Positions 32,281-41,757 are shown, numbered from the stretch's first letter. The stretch is DNA of 64,000 nucleotides from Nitrospirota bacterium (GCA_021825365.1 JAKAHR010000006.1:1-64000); one strand, 5' to 3'. Numbers and translations: made by a program. The notes: generated by a model not told the origin, from the sequence alone.

Positions 32281-34119
32281 ATGGCCGATGCCGTGAAAGT
32301 GAGAGCGCGGGAGATGATTTCCCGCCTGAAGACGGTGAGCCGCTGGCATATCGGCCTGATGGTATTTCTCCTGAGTCTTACCCTCTTTCTTTCCTTGCGG
32401 GCTTCTGATGAGTTTCGCTGGTCGGACTGGGGCTTCGGCGATGCCCAGACCATGCTTTCCCTTCGGCAGTGGGAGGAGGGGGGATGGTTTTCCAATTACT
32501 TCCTCTTTATTCCCCAGGGGTACGCAAAGGTGGTGCGGTTCTTTGATGATCCCCGGCTGAGACAGCATGCACACGGGACATGTCCGGGCAGCTCTCCGCG
32601 GGTGGGGCCGCGGCTCTGGTATACGCATTATCCCGCAGGATACCTTGTGCCTTACGCTGTCTTGTTCCGGCTTGGTCTGGACAGTCTTTTCGAAGTACGT
32701 ATGCTTTCAATCGTCTTCTCGATCGCAGCCCTGGTCCTCATGTACCTTCTCTTTGCGAGGCTGACAAGCCCGCGTGTCGGATTTCTGGCTGTCTTCTTCT
32801 ACGGGCTGGCCCCTGCCTTTCTGGGGTACGCCGACGCGTTGGCAAATCAGCCGCTCGACGACCTGCTGCGGTTCGGGTTCATGTTCGCGGTAGTGCTTTC
32901 GACGCGTGCGGAGTCCCTTCGAAGCAGGAGATTCTGGCTGATCGGGGCCTGGTGCACGGAGTTTGTTCTCTCCCTCTCTTCCTTTGATTCCGTCTTCTTT
33001 GTCTATCTGTGGATCATCGGCTGGGATATCCTCGACCAACAGGGATTCCGCTGGAAGCGATATCTCCTCTTCAGCCTCGCGCCGCTCACCGCCCACGGCC
33101 TGCAATTTCTGCAGAATGTCTGGTATCTCGGCTTCACCGCAGCCGCGATCGATATCAGGGACGCCTTCCTGCTGAAGAACGCTGCTGACGCCGGATATAA
33201 CCTCGGCCAGGGCCGCATAGCCGTTATCATGAGCACGATAGGCATACTCTTTAATAATCTCTATTCACCCGGTATTCTCATCGGCTTTTTGCTCGGACTC
33301 TATATGATCTATGCTGTTGCTTTCGAAAAGAGGGAGGAGCTGGAACTGCCGACGATGCGTCTCCTGCTGGTGCTTTTCTTCTGCGGAGTGGCCTTTATGC
33401 TCATACTGCCCCATGCGGCGCGGATGCCGTATGAGGCGCGCCAGATGCTCCCTTTTGCCTCTCTCCTGGTGAGCGGTGTTGTATGGTCGTTCCTCAAGCT
33501 GTTCAAAGACAGTATTTACGGAAATCACGGACATGACGGAGTGTTCAGGATGATCATGAGGCCTGCCTATCTCCTTCTGACCGCAGTCCTGCTCCTTGTC
33601 TTTTCTTTTCAGTTCCTCCTGAATAACCGCCGGCCTGCATATTATATCCCCGATGCAAAGACAGACACTCAGTACGCCAAGGCTGTTGAAGCAGGACGTT
33701 TTGACCTGGCGAAGTACCATCAGCTTCGGGAAGAGGCACTCTTCGCCAGGGAGCTCAAGAATATGCCCGCTGCATCCGAGCCGGTCTATTTCAGCCTTGA
33801 GGCCTTTCGGCTCTTCTGGGACCCTAAATACGTTGCCGGTTATCCCCAGATTATGCCCATCACGGAATATTATGCGGGGAGCAGGCCTGTCCTCTGTTTT
33901 GATACTGCCGAGGGGCTTGCGCGTGATCTGGCATACATGGTGCGAATGAGCCCCTATCGTTTTTCTCCGGTGATCATGGCCAGCAGCAAAGAATATATCG
34001 ACCGCATACTGTCGCTCCTGAGAGAGGAGTCTGTTCTTACGGGTGTTCCCCTTCAAGGCAATGAACTGCATGGACGCTTTATCATAGACTTGACATCAGC
34101 CATGCGGTGGCCCCGTTGA
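32281..34119 (+). CDS. Polytopic membrane glycosyltransferase (GT39/PMT-like)
   Basis: A 612-residue protein with about ten to twelve hydrophobic segments. The first extracytoplasmic loop contains WSDWGFGDAQTMLSLRQW, with acidic residues in the place of the catalytic DE/DD pair of GT-C enzymes, and THYPAGYLVPYA fits the second conserved loop. The long soluble C-terminal region includes AGYPQIMPITEYYAG. It should take a sugar from a polyprenyl phosphate and add it to a periplasmic acceptor. It starts directly after the stop codon of the radical SAM gene (ATG at 32281), so translation is likely coupled. Confidence 0.75.
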   Translation: MADAVKVRAREMISRLKTVSRWHIGLMVFLLSLTLFLSLRASDEFRWSDWGFGDAQTMLSLRQWEEGGWFSNYFLFIPQGYAKVVRFFDDPRLRQHAHGTCPGSSPRVGPRLWYTHYPAGYLVPYAVLFRLGLDSLFEVRMLSIVFSIAALVLMYLLFARLTSPRVGFLAVFFYGLAPAFLGYADALANQPLDDLLRFGFMFAVVLSTRAESLRSRRFWLIGAWCTEFVLSLSSFDSVFFVYLWIIGWDILDQQGFRWKRYLLFSLAPLTAHGLQFLQNVWYLGFTAAAIDIRDAFLLKNAADAGYNLGQGRIAVIMSTIGILFNNLYSPGILIGFLLGLYMIYAVAFEKREELELPTMRLLLVLFFCGVAFMLILPHAARMPYEARQMLPFASLLVSGVVWSFLKLFKDSIYGNHGHDGVFRMIMRPAYLLLTAVLLLVFSFQFLLNNRRPAYYIPDAKTDTQYAKAVEAGRFDLAKYHQLREEALFARELKNMPAASEPVYFSLEAFRLFWDPKYVAGYPQIMPITEYYAGSRPVLCFDTAEGLARDLAYMVRMSPYRFSPVIMASSKEYIDRILSLLREESVLTGVPLQGNELHGRFIIDLTSAMRWPR

Positions 34120-34215
34120 GAGGTGATGTGCTTTATTTTATGAGGGAAAACGGTATAAAATACGAGATATTTCGAGCCGGCAGGGCTGGACCCATCCGGC
34201 AGACAGGGGCGACGT

Positions 34216-34989
34216 ATGAAGGTCGTGATATTGGCGGGCGGACAGGGGACGAGGATAAGCGAGGAGACTTATGTCAGGCCCAAGCCGATGGTCGAGATCG
34301 GGGGCAGGCCGATCCTCTGGCATATCATGAAGATCTATTCCCACCACGGGTTCAATGATTTTGTTATTTGTCTTGGTTTCAAGGGATACATGATCAAGGA
34401 GTACTTCTCTAATTATTTCCTGCACATGAGTGACGTTACGCTCGACATGCGTGATAATTCCGTCGAGGTCCATCAGAAGTATGCGGAACCGTGGAGGATT
34501 ACGCTGGTTGACACCGGGCCTGACACCATGACCGGAGGCAGGATCAAGCGGGTTGCCCCCTACATCGGCGGAGAGGCGTTCATGCTGACGTACGGCGATG
34601 GGGTGTCCGACATCAACATCACGGAACTCGTCTCCTTTCACCGGAAACATGGCAAGTTGGCGACAGTTACTGCTACGGAGCCCTCCGGACGCTTCGGCTC
34701 ATTACGAATCGACAGCGGCGAAAAGGTTACCTCCTTCCAGGAGAAGCCTTCCGGCGATGGTTCATGGATCAATGGCGGTTTTTTTGTGTGCGAGCCGGCC
34801 GTCATGGATCGTATTGGCGGCGACGATGTCTTTTTTGAAAAGGAGCCGCTTGAGACTCTTGCAGCCGGCGGACAGCTCATGGCCTACAGGCATTCGGGAT
34901 TCTGGTATGCGATGGACACCCTGCGAGACAAGAACCACCTGGAGGCCCTCTGGAGGTCAGGAAATGCACCCTGGAAGGTCTGGAGTTAG
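34216..34989 (+). CDS. rfbF: Glucose-1-phosphate cytidylyltransferase
   Basis: A 257-residue enzyme with LAGGQGTRISEETYVRPKPMVEIGGRPILWHI, the signature that sets RfbF apart from thymidylyl- and uridylyltransferases, plus LTYGDGVSDINI and INGGFFVCEPAVMDRI. It makes CDP-glucose from CTP and glucose-1-phosphate, the first step toward 3,6-dideoxyhexoses in O-antigens. The length equals that of characterised RfbF (about 257). rfbG starts three bases after its stop. The 96-base gap before it contains AT-rich sequence that could hold a promoter but shows no clear boxes. Confidence 0.95.
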   Translation: MKVVILAGGQGTRISEETYVRPKPMVEIGGRPILWHIMKIYSHHGFNDFVICLGFKGYMIKEYFSNYFLHMSDVTLDMRDNSVEVHQKYAEPWRITLVDTGPDTMTGGRIKRVAPYIGGEAFMLTYGDGVSDINITELVSFHRKHGKLATVTATEPSGRFGSLRIDSGEKVTSFQEKPSGDGSWINGGFFVCEPAVMDRIGGDDVFFEKEPLETLAAGGQLMAYRHSGFWYAMDTLRDKNHLEALWRSGNAPWKVWS

Positions 34990-34992
34990 GTA

Positions 34993-36087
34993 ATGGATGT
35001 TATTGACAGGGATTTCTGGCGCGGAAGAAAGGTCTTCATAACCGGACACACCGGGTTTAAGGGGTCCTGGCTTTGCCTCTGGCTTCGGGAACTGGGGGCC
35101 GATGTTACCGGATATGCCCTCGATCCCCCCACCGACCCGAGCCTCTTTAAACTCTGCAACATCAGCCGGCACGTGCGTTCCATAACCGATGACGTGCGTG
35201 ACGGAGAGGCCCTTGCCGCTGCCATGTCTGCGGCTGCCCCTGAGGTGACCTTCCACCTGGCTGCCCAACCTCTCGTGCGGGAGGCATACAAGAGGCCGGC
35301 CGAGTCGTATGAGATCAATGTCATGGGCGCAGTCAATTTTCTGGAATCTGTCAGACGGTGCAGCTCGGTGAAAGCGGTTGTTGTCATCACTTCGGACAAA
35401 TGTTATGAAAACAGGGAATGGGTATGGGGCTACAGGGAGGATGAGGCCTTAGGCGGGTATGACCCGTATTCGAGCAGCAAGGCCTGCTCTGAACTCGTAA
35501 CGGCGGCCTATCGTGCCTCTTTCTTTAACCCTGCAACATACGCGACGCACGGGGTGGCGATCGCTACTGCGCGTGCGGGCAATGTCATCGGCGGCGGCGA
35601 CTGGGCCGGTCACCGGATCGTCCCGGATTGCGTTAGGGCTGTAGTAGGCGGGGAGCAGATCGTCATCAGAAGTCCGTATGCCATTCGTCCCTGGCAGCAT
35701 GTCCTGGAACCCCTGTCAGGTTATCTCGGCCTTGCGCAGCGGCTTTTTGAGCAGGGACCTGATTTTGCCGAGGGGTGGAACTTCGGACCGGATGACCGCG
35801 ATGCCAGACCGGTAGAGTGGCTTGTCAGCACTTTTTGCAGGAAATGGGGACAAGGGGCCTCGTACCGGGTGGAGCAGGACCGGCGGGGCCATGAGGCCCA
35901 TTATCTTAAGCTCGATTGCTCCAAGGCGAAGGAGCGCCTCGGCTGGCACCCACGATGGGGTCTCGATCAGGCGATCGACAAGATTGTCGAGTGGACGAAG
36001 GTGTACAAGGAGAATGGAGACATTGCTGATGTATGCCTCCGCCAGATCCGGGAGTACTCAGTCGCAGGGGGAGACGAGACGGCGTGA
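34993..36087 (+). CDS. rfbG: CDP-glucose 4,6-dehydratase
   Basis: A 364-residue extended SDR enzyme. [17 protein letters not shown] is the NAD-binding motif specific to RfbG, with [12 protein letters not shown] for the active-site region and YDPYSSSK giving the catalytic YxxxK. It converts CDP-glucose to CDP-4-keto-6-deoxyglucose. It follows rfbF and overlaps rfbH by four bases (GTGA at 36084-36087), the usual order of the CDP-3,6-dideoxyhexose pathway. Confidence 0.95.
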   Translation: MDVIDRDFWRGRKVFITGHTGFKGSWLCLWLRELGADVTGYALDPPTDPSLFKLCNISRHVRSITDDVRDGEALAAAMSAAAPEVTFHLAAQPLVREAYKRPAESYEINVMGAVNFLESVRRCSSVKAVVVITSDKCYENREWVWGYREDEALGGYDPYSSSKACSELVTAAYRASFFNPATYATHGVAIATARAGNVIGGGDWAGHRIVPDCVRAVVGGEQIVIRSPYAIRPWQHVLEPLSGYLGLAQRLFEQGPDFAEGWNFGPDDRDARPVEWLVSTFCRKWGQGASYRVEQDRRGHEAHYLKLDCSKAKERLGWHPRWGLDQAIDKIVEWTKVYKENGDIADVCLRQIREYSVAGGDETA

Positions 36088-37451
36088 GCGCACCCGAGGA
36101 GAGGGAGAAGGAGCTTCGGGAACAGGTGCTGCAGGCTGCTGTCCGGTATTACGAGTTCAGGCACAAGAAAGAGACTTCCTTCTCTCCTGGAGATCGCATC
36201 CCCTTTGCAGGGAGGATCTTTGACGAGAAGGAGATCACGGTTCTTCTTGATTCCTCCCTGGAATTCTGGCTGACAGCCGGAAGGTATGCTGCTAGGTTTG
36301 AGCAGGAATTTGCCCGGTTTCTCGGCGCCGAACACTGTTCACTGGCGAATTCCGGCTCTTCGGCCGATCTCCTTGCCTTTATGGCGCTTACCTCACCGAA
36401 GCTGGGAGACAGGCGGATCAGAAGGGGCGATGAGGTGATCACCGTTGCTGCGGCCTTTCCCACGACCGTGGCGCCCGTGGTGCAATACGGGGCAGTCCCG
36501 GTCTTCGTTGATGTCGGGCTGCCGTCCTATAATATCGACTGTTCTCTTCTTGAATCCGCCCTCTCTGAGAGGACGAGGGCTGTCATGATCGCCCACACGC
36601 TGGGCAATCCGTTTGATCTCCAGACTGTCAGGGACTTCTGTGACAAACACGATCTTTGGCTGGTAGAAGACAATTGCGATTCCCTGGGTTCCCGGTATTT
36701 GTATAACGGAGAATGGAGATATACCGGGGCGGTCGGCCATCTCGGGACCTCCAGTTTCTATCCTGCTCACCACATGACAATGGGCGAGGGGGGGGCTGTG
36801 TGTACGAATGAGCCTGAACTAAGGCGTATTGTCGAGTCGCTCCGCGACTGGGGCCGGGACTGTTGGTGTCCGCCAGGCCATGACAATACCTGCAGGAAGC
36901 GCTTCGGGCAGCGGTTCGGGGAACTCCCTGCGGCATATGACCATAAATATATCTATTCCCATTTCGGGTACAACCTGAAGGTGACGGACATGCAGGCGGC
37001 AATTGGCTGCGCGCAGCTCGAAAAGCTTCCCGCCTTCATCAGCGCAAGAAAGAAGAACTGGGCGCTGCTGCGGCAGGGCCTGTCCGGCCTTGAGGACAGA
37101 TTTGTCCTTCCGGAGCCGACTGCGAATTCGGACCCAAGCTGGTTCGGCTTTCTCATGACCGTCCGGGACGATGCAGGTTTCACGAGAGAGGAGATTGTGG
37201 AGCACCTTGAAGAAAGCGGGATCCAGACGAGGATGCTTTTTGCGGGGAACCTGATCAAACACCCCTGTTTTGATGAGATGAGAAGAAGCGGGCAAGGGTA
37301 TCGCGTGGCGGGAGAACTTCCTGTCACCGACCGGATCATGAACCAATCTTTTTGGGTGGGCGTCTATCCGGGGCTCAGCGAGGAAATGATTGCCTTCATA
37401 CTCGCACGGGTCAGGGATTTTGCAGATAAACGTAGAGGACGTTGCCCGTAG
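36084..37451 (+). CDS. rfbH: CDP-4-keto-6-deoxyglucose 3-dehydrase (RfbH/DdhC)
   Basis: A PMP-dependent dehydrase of about 455 residues in the aminotransferase fold. The lysine that normally binds PLP is replaced by His in [16 protein letters not shown], the hallmark of this enzyme, which removes the C3 hydroxyl. Four cysteines in [17 protein letters not shown] fit the [2Fe-2S] cluster region of the family. The start is taken as the GTG at 36084 overlapping the rfbG stop, since an upstream TTG would extend far into rfbG. The matching reductase (DdhD/RfbI) is not found in the window, so electrons must come from another ferredoxin-type reductase. Confidence 0.95.
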   Translation: MSAPEEREKELREQVLQAAVRYYEFRHKKETSFSPGDRIPFAGRIFDEKEITVLLDSSLEFWLTAGRYAARFEQEFARFLGAEHCSLANSGSSADLLAFMALTSPKLGDRRIRRGDEVITVAAAFPTTVAPVVQYGAVPVFVDVGLPSYNIDCSLLESALSERTRAVMIAHTLGNPFDLQTVRDFCDKHDLWLVEDNCDSLGSRYLYNGEWRYTGAVGHLGTSSFYPAHHMTMGEGGAVCTNEPELRRIVESLRDWGRDCWCPPGHDNTCRKRFGQRFGELPAAYDHKYIYSHFGYNLKVTDMQAAIGCAQLEKLPAFISARKKNWALLRQGLSGLEDRFVLPEPTANSDPSWFGFLMTVRDDAGFTREEIVEHLEESGIQTRMLFAGNLIKHPCFDEMRRSGQGYRVAGELPVTDRIMNQSFWVGVYPGLSEEMIAFILARVRDFADKRRGRCP

Positions 37452-37462
37452 ACGGGCAGGCC

Positions 37463-38515
37463 ATGTTGCCGGAACATCCCCTAGAGGGAGATCTAAACCA
37501 CATTCTCGCCCATATGGGGGATCTCTGGGAGGAACTCCGGGCAACAAATATTTTTTTGACCGGTGGAACGGGGTTTTTTGGCTGTTGGCTGCTCGAGAGC
37601 TTCGTTCGGGCGAATGAGACTTTTGGTTTGCACGCCTCGGTAACTGTTCTGACCCGTAACGTGGAGGCCTTCCAAAAGAAGGCACCTCACCTGGCTTCCC
37701 ATCCTGCGATAAGATTTCATATCGGCGACGTCAAGACATTTATATTTCCGGAGGATACTTTTTCCCATATCATTCATGCTTCAAATGAAGCTGCTGCCCT
37801 TATCGAAAAGAAAGAAACTCCAGAGCGTGTCAGGGATTCAATTATTCAGGCTGCCCGACATACTCTTGAGTTTGCGGGGGGCTGCGGGTGCAGGCATCTT
37901 CTTTTCACCAGTTCCGGGAGCGTTTACGGGCCTCAGCCTGCTGACGTGCTCCATATACCGGAAACCTTTACGGGTATCAGGGACACTTCTACCTTCAGGT
38001 ACGCACATGGCGAAGGGAAATATGTTGCCGAGACCCTATGCGCTGATTACGCCAAGAAATATGGTTTTACTGCAAAGATTGCCCGCTGTTTTTCCTTTGT
38101 CGGTCCTTATATGCCGCTCGACAAGACGTATGCTATAGGTAATTTTATCGGCAACGTCATAAACAATGAGGATATCCTCATAGAAGGCGACGGGACGCCC
38201 TTTCGGTCATATCTCTATGCCGCTGATCTGGCCGTATGGCTATGGACAGTTCTTTTCAGGGGAGGCTCCTGCCGTCCTTACAATGTGGGCTCTGAGGAGG
38301 GGCTGACCATCGCCCAGGTTGCCCGGACGGTGGCGGAAATTGCCCATGCAAAGCAGGAAATACATATTTTGAAAAAAGCTGAGCCGGGCCGAACGGCCGA
38401 ACGGTATGTCCCGTCTGTCAGGAGGGCCCGGCAGGAGCTGGGACTGAAGCAGCATATAGGGTTGAAAGACGCCATTAGACGCACTATCTCGTGGCATTTG
38501 GGGCAGCAACTCTGA
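37463..38515 (+). CDS. NAD-dependent epimerase/dehydratase family protein (extended SDR)
   Basis: A protein of about 350 residues with the Rossmann motif FLTGGTGFFGCWLLESF, LLFTSSGSVYGPQ and a C-terminal sugar-nucleotide-binding part (FVGPYMPLDKTYAIGNFIGNVI). The usual catalytic YxxxK appears as AHGEGKYVAE, so a His seems to occupy the Tyr position; a Tyr two residues earlier (RYAHGEGK) could take over. It likely reduces or epimerises the CDP-keto-deoxysugar made by RfbF-G-H (inference from position). The ATG at 37463 is chosen; a TTG at 37442 is also possible. Confidence 0.8.
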   Translation: MLPEHPLEGDLNHILAHMGDLWEELRATNIFLTGGTGFFGCWLLESFVRANETFGLHASVTVLTRNVEAFQKKAPHLASHPAIRFHIGDVKTFIFPEDTFSHIIHASNEAAALIEKKETPERVRDSIIQAARHTLEFAGGCGCRHLLFTSSGSVYGPQPADVLHIPETFTGIRDTSTFRYAHGEGKYVAETLCADYAKKYGFTAKIARCFSFVGPYMPLDKTYAIGNFIGNVINNEDILIEGDGTPFRSYLYAADLAVWLWTVLFRGGSCRPYNVGSEEGLTIAQVARTVAEIAHAKQEIHILKKAEPGRTAERYVPSVRRARQELGLKQHIGLKDAIRRTISWHLGQQL

Positions 38516-38552
38516 TAAAATAATGCATCTTTTCCATCAGGAGACAACAGAT

Positions 38553-39419
38553 ATGACGACAGTGAGGATTGGGAAGAGCGAAATTGGAGATGGCAAACCC
38601 TGCTACATCATAGCGGAAGTCGGCATCAATCATAATGGCGATATCGATCTCGCCAAGCGACTGATCGACCTTGCCAAAATATCAGGATGCAATGCGGTGA
38701 AATTTCAAAAGCGTACAGTTGATGTCGTGTATACTCCGGCAGAATTAGCCGCTCCTCGTGAAAGCCCCTATGGGAAAACAAACGGGGATTTGAAGCACGG
38801 CCTGGAATTTGTGCTTGAAGAATATCAGGAGATCGACCGCTACTGCAGGGAAAAGAGTATGCCTTGGTTTGCCTCGTGCTGGGATGAAGCTTCCGTTGAT
38901 TTTATAGACCAATTTGACGTCCCCTGTTACAAAATAGCCTCGGCAAGCCTGACGGATGACGGCCTCCTGCGGCATACTAGGTCAAAGGGAAAACCGATAA
39001 TCCTATCAACGGGGATGAGCACACTGGAACAAATCGATCATGCTGTCGAAGTCCTCGGCAAGAATGAATTGATCATATTGCACGCAACGAGCACGTATCC
39101 TGCTTACTACGAAGAAATCAATCTGTCGGTTATCCCCGAACTGAGGCGCCGTTATGGAGTTCCCGTTGGATATTCCGGCCACGAAACAGGACTTCCGTCA
39201 TCTGTGGCTGCCGTGTCCTTGGGCGCATGTGTGGTGGAACGCCATATTACGCTCGACAGGTCTATGTGGGGGTCTGATCACGCGGCATCGCTGGGTCCCA
39301 GTGGCGTCATTAAACTGGTAAGCGAGATACGTGTAGTAGAGACGGCCATGGGTGACGGAGTCAAGAGGGTCATTGAACGTGAGGCGCCTATCATCAAGAA
39401 GCTCAGGCGGAAGGGATAA
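38553..39419 (+). CDS. NeuB-family sialic/nonulosonic acid synthase lacking the SAF domain
   Basis: A 288-residue TIM-barrel enzyme with YIIAEVGINHNGDIDLAKRLID, AVKFQKRTVDVVYT, ASCWDEASVDFIDQF, KIASASLTDDGLL, ILSTGMSTLEQI and GYSGHETGLPSSVAAVSLGACVVERHITLDRSMWGSDHAASL, the defining NeuB core. It ends where the C-terminal SAF (antifreeze-like) domain of typical NeuB (about 345 residues) would begin, so the dimer lid is absent. It should condense phosphoenolpyruvate with an aldose, but substrate is uncertain. An AGGAG site favours the ATG at 38553 over the ATG at 38523. It is followed at once by the KdsC-like phosphatase. Confidence 0.9.
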   Translation: MTTVRIGKSEIGDGKPCYIIAEVGINHNGDIDLAKRLIDLAKISGCNAVKFQKRTVDVVYTPAELAAPRESPYGKTNGDLKHGLEFVLEEYQEIDRYCREKSMPWFASCWDEASVDFIDQFDVPCYKIASASLTDDGLLRHTRSKGKPIILSTGMSTLEQIDHAVEVLGKNELIILHATSTYPAYYEEINLSVIPELRRRYGVPVGYSGHETGLPSSVAAVSLGACVVERHITLDRSMWGSDHAASLGPSGVIKLVSEIRVVETAMGDGVKRVIEREAPIIKKLRRKG

Positions 39420-39446
39420 GCCATTAACAAGATAAAGGCGGTAGTA

Positions 39447-39908
39447 ATGGATGTGGACGGTGTATTGACCGACGGCGGCTTCATCTGGGGTCCTAACGGT
39501 GAAGAGTACAAGAGCTTTTCTTTTTTTGACATCATGGGCTTATCGTTGGGACGAAAGGCCGGGTTGATTTTTGCCTTGATTTCCGGAGAAGACAGTCCCT
39601 TGATTGACCGGATGGCCGTGAAAATGGGTATCAGCGATGTTTACAAGGGATGCAAGGACAAGGCGTCGGCACTTAGGTCATTTGCTGCAAAATACCGGCT
39701 TGACATGTCAGAGATATGTTTTATGGGAGACGATGTAAATGATTTGCCGGCTATGAAGTTGGCAGGTTTGGCGGCGTCACCTGCGACTGCTCATAAGGCG
39801 GCTCTAAGTGAGGCAGGATTGGTGATGAAGTGTGGCGGCGGACAGGGAGCGGTTCGGGAATTGATCGATTTGATTCTATCGAATAAGAATAAGGAAGTAT
39901 CAAGCTGA
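39447..39908 (+). CDS. KdsC-like HAD phosphatase
   Basis: A small HAD hydrolase with MDVDGVLTDGGFIWG (motif I, catalytic Asp pair), SGEDSPLIDRMAVKMG and FMGDDVNDLPAMKLAG (motif IV), the KdsC type that removes phosphate from 8-carbon or 9-carbon keto acid phosphates. The first possible ATG at 39447 clips the first beta strand; codons from ATT 39423 onward read INKIKAVVMDVDG, the normal KdsC start. The gene is in the same frame as the NeuB stop (39417-39419), three bases after it, so a rare ATT start or a read-through fusion is possible. It likely dephosphorylates the product of the NeuB-like enzyme. Confidence 0.88.
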   Translation: MDVDGVLTDGGFIWGPNGEEYKSFSFFDIMGLSLGRKAGLIFALISGEDSPLIDRMAVKMGISDVYKGCKDKASALRSFAAKYRLDMSEICFMGDDVNDLPAMKLAGLAASPATAHKAALSEAGLVMKCGGGQGAVRELIDLILSNKNKEVSS

Positions 39909-41704
39909 AACTCTCAGATTACGTTGCTCGATTCGTTGCCGGCCTCGGGGTCAAACACGTGTTCATGCTCCCCGGCGGGGGCGCCATGCACCTCAATGAT
40001 TCCATGGGGAGCTGCGGAGATATAGAGTGTATCTGCAATCTGCATGAGCAGGCCTGCTCCATGGCAGCTGAAACTTATTCAAAGGCCACAAATAATTTCG
40101 GCGTTGCCGTTGTGACTACAGGTCCGGGGGGAACAAATGCGGTTACAGGAGTTGCGGGGGCCTGGCTGGACTCGACCCCATGTATGTTTATTTCCGGCCA
40201 GGTGAAGCGTGCAGACATTGTGGGGAGTCTGGGCGTTCGGCAGCATGGTGTGCAAGAAATAAATATTGTGCCTATCGTACAGTCAATTACGAAGTATGCC
40301 GTTACTATTCTTGATCCGCTTTCGATCCGATATCACCTGGAGAAAGCCGTTTATCTTGCCAAATCGGGCCGGCCCGGGCCTGTCTGGATTGATATACCAC
40401 TGGACGTTCAGGGCAGTATTGTTGACGCGGATGCCCTTGTGGGATTCGACTCTGCCGATGCAGCTCAGCCCTCCGAAGCGGCTTACATAGAGAGCAAAGT
40501 AGCTCAGGTTATTGAGATGATCAATTCCTCTGAGAGACCCATTCTCCTGGCTGGGAACGGGATTCGACTTGCGGGCGGACAGGAGCATTTTCTGCAGCTT
40601 GCAGATAGATTAGGCATTCCTGTTTTGACCACGTGGCTTGCCATTGACTTCATGCCGGATTCTCATAAGTTCTTTGCCGGTCGGCCAGGCTCCGTTGCCC
40701 CTCGCGGCGCAAACTTCGCCTTGCAAAACGCTGACTTGCTGCTCTCCATAGGCGCGCGTCTGGACCTCGTCGTCACCGGGTATGATCAGGAGAAATTTGC
40801 CAGAGGGGCAAGAAAGATCATGGTTGACATCGACCGGGCAGAGATCGAGAAGATGAAGATGCATATTGATGTGCCAATTTGCGGGGACGCGAAGGTCTTC
40901 ATCGAATCGCTCCTTCAGCAGAACGCCAAGATTAAAGAGAAAGACAGGTCCGCATGGATAAGCCGGTGCAGAGAATGGAAAAAGAAATATCCTGTTGTGC
41001 TCCCCGAACACCGCGAATTAAGAGGAAGGGTAAGCGTTTACTATCTATCGGAGATTCTTTCTGAGGAATTGAAAGGGGATGATGTAATCGTTTCGGGAAG
41101 CTCGGGGGCGGGGATTGAAGTGTTTCTGTTGGCCTACAAGGTCAAGGAGGGTCAGCGCATATTTCACACTACTGCCCTAGGGGCAATGGGGAATGGCTTG
41201 CCTTCCGCCATAGGGGCCTGTCTGGCCGCCGGTCGCAGACGGACGGTGTCCGTAGATGGAGACGGCGGGTTCCAATTAAACGTCCAGGAACTCGAGACTG
41301 TGGCGCGACTTGATCTTCCTATAAAGTTTTTTGTCCTTAACAATGCCGGGTTCGCATCTATCAGATCTTCTCAAATGCGGTACTTTGGTCGTCTCGTCTG
41401 CGCTGACGCATCGAGTGGACTGACACTTCCGGATATTAAGAAGGTCGCTTCAGCCTATGGTCTTAAGACGGCGCACATAGCCGACCAGACAGCGTTGAGG
41501 CTCCAGATTAGAGAAATTCTGGATTCTCCCGGCCCTGTGGTGTGTGAGGTCATGACACGTGTAGATGAAATGCGCGCCCCAAGCCTTTCATCGGTGCGGC
41601 GTGCAGATGGTTCCATGGTTTCGAAGCCTTTGGAGGATTTGTGGCCGTTTCTCGATCGTGACGAATTTTTTTCCAATATGATCGTACCGCCTGTGCACGA
41701 GTGA
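39905..41704 (+). CDS. Acetolactate-synthase-like thiamine-diphosphate enzyme
   Basis: A protein of about 599 residues with the three domains of the acetohydroxyacid synthase superfamily: N-terminal PYR domain with the catalytic-type Glu in NLHEQACSMAAETY and TTGPGGTNAVTGVAGAWLDS, a middle domain (ERPILLAGNGIRLAGG), and a C-terminal PP domain with DGDGGFQLNVQELETVARLD...LNN. The true start seems to be CTG at 39905, which overlaps the upstream stop (CTGA), has AAGGAAG before it and restores KLSDYVARFVAGLGVKHVF, the expected first strand and helix; the first standard start (GTG 39959) would delete it. In yersiniose biosynthesis YerE, of this superfamily, adds an acetyl group to CDP-4-keto-3,6-dideoxyglucose made by the RfbF-G-H series, so a YerE-like role is plausible. 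Confidence 0.88.
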   Translation: MKLSDYVARFVAGLGVKHVFMLPGGGAMHLNDSMGSCGDIECICNLHEQACSMAAETYSKATNNFGVAVVTTGPGGTNAVTGVAGAWLDSTPCMFISGQVKRADIVGSLGVRQHGVQEINIVPIVQSITKYAVTILDPLSIRYHLEKAVYLAKSGRPGPVWIDIPLDVQGSIVDADALVGFDSADAAQPSEAAYIESKVAQVIEMINSSERPILLAGNGIRLAGGQEHFLQLADRLGIPVLTTWLAIDFMPDSHKFFAGRPGSVAPRGANFALQNADLLLSIGARLDLVVTGYDQEKFARGARKIMVDIDRAEIEKMKMHIDVPICGDAKVFIESLLQQNAKIKEKDRSAWISRCREWKKKYPVVLPEHRELRGRVSVYYLSEILSEELKGDDVIVSGSSGAGIEVFLLAYKVKEGQRIFHTTALGAMGNGLPSAIGACLAAGRRRTVSVDGDGGFQLNVQELETVARLDLPIKFFVLNNAGFASIRSSQMRYFGRLVCADASSGLTLPDIKKVASAYGLKTAHIADQTALRLQIREILDSPGPVVCEVMTRVDEMRAPSLSSVRRADGSMVSKPLEDLWPFLDRDEFFSNMIVPPVHE

Positions 41705-41757
41705 TGGCAGATACGAAGCGTGAAGTGAGAATTTCGGATTAGCTAAAGGAGACCGTC

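Noticed and set aside
36033..36083. Upstream TTG start giving a 472-residue RfbH
   Set aside because: It would overlap rfbG by 55 bases with an atypical Pro/Arg-rich leader; GTG at 36084 overlaps the rfbG stop in the usual way.
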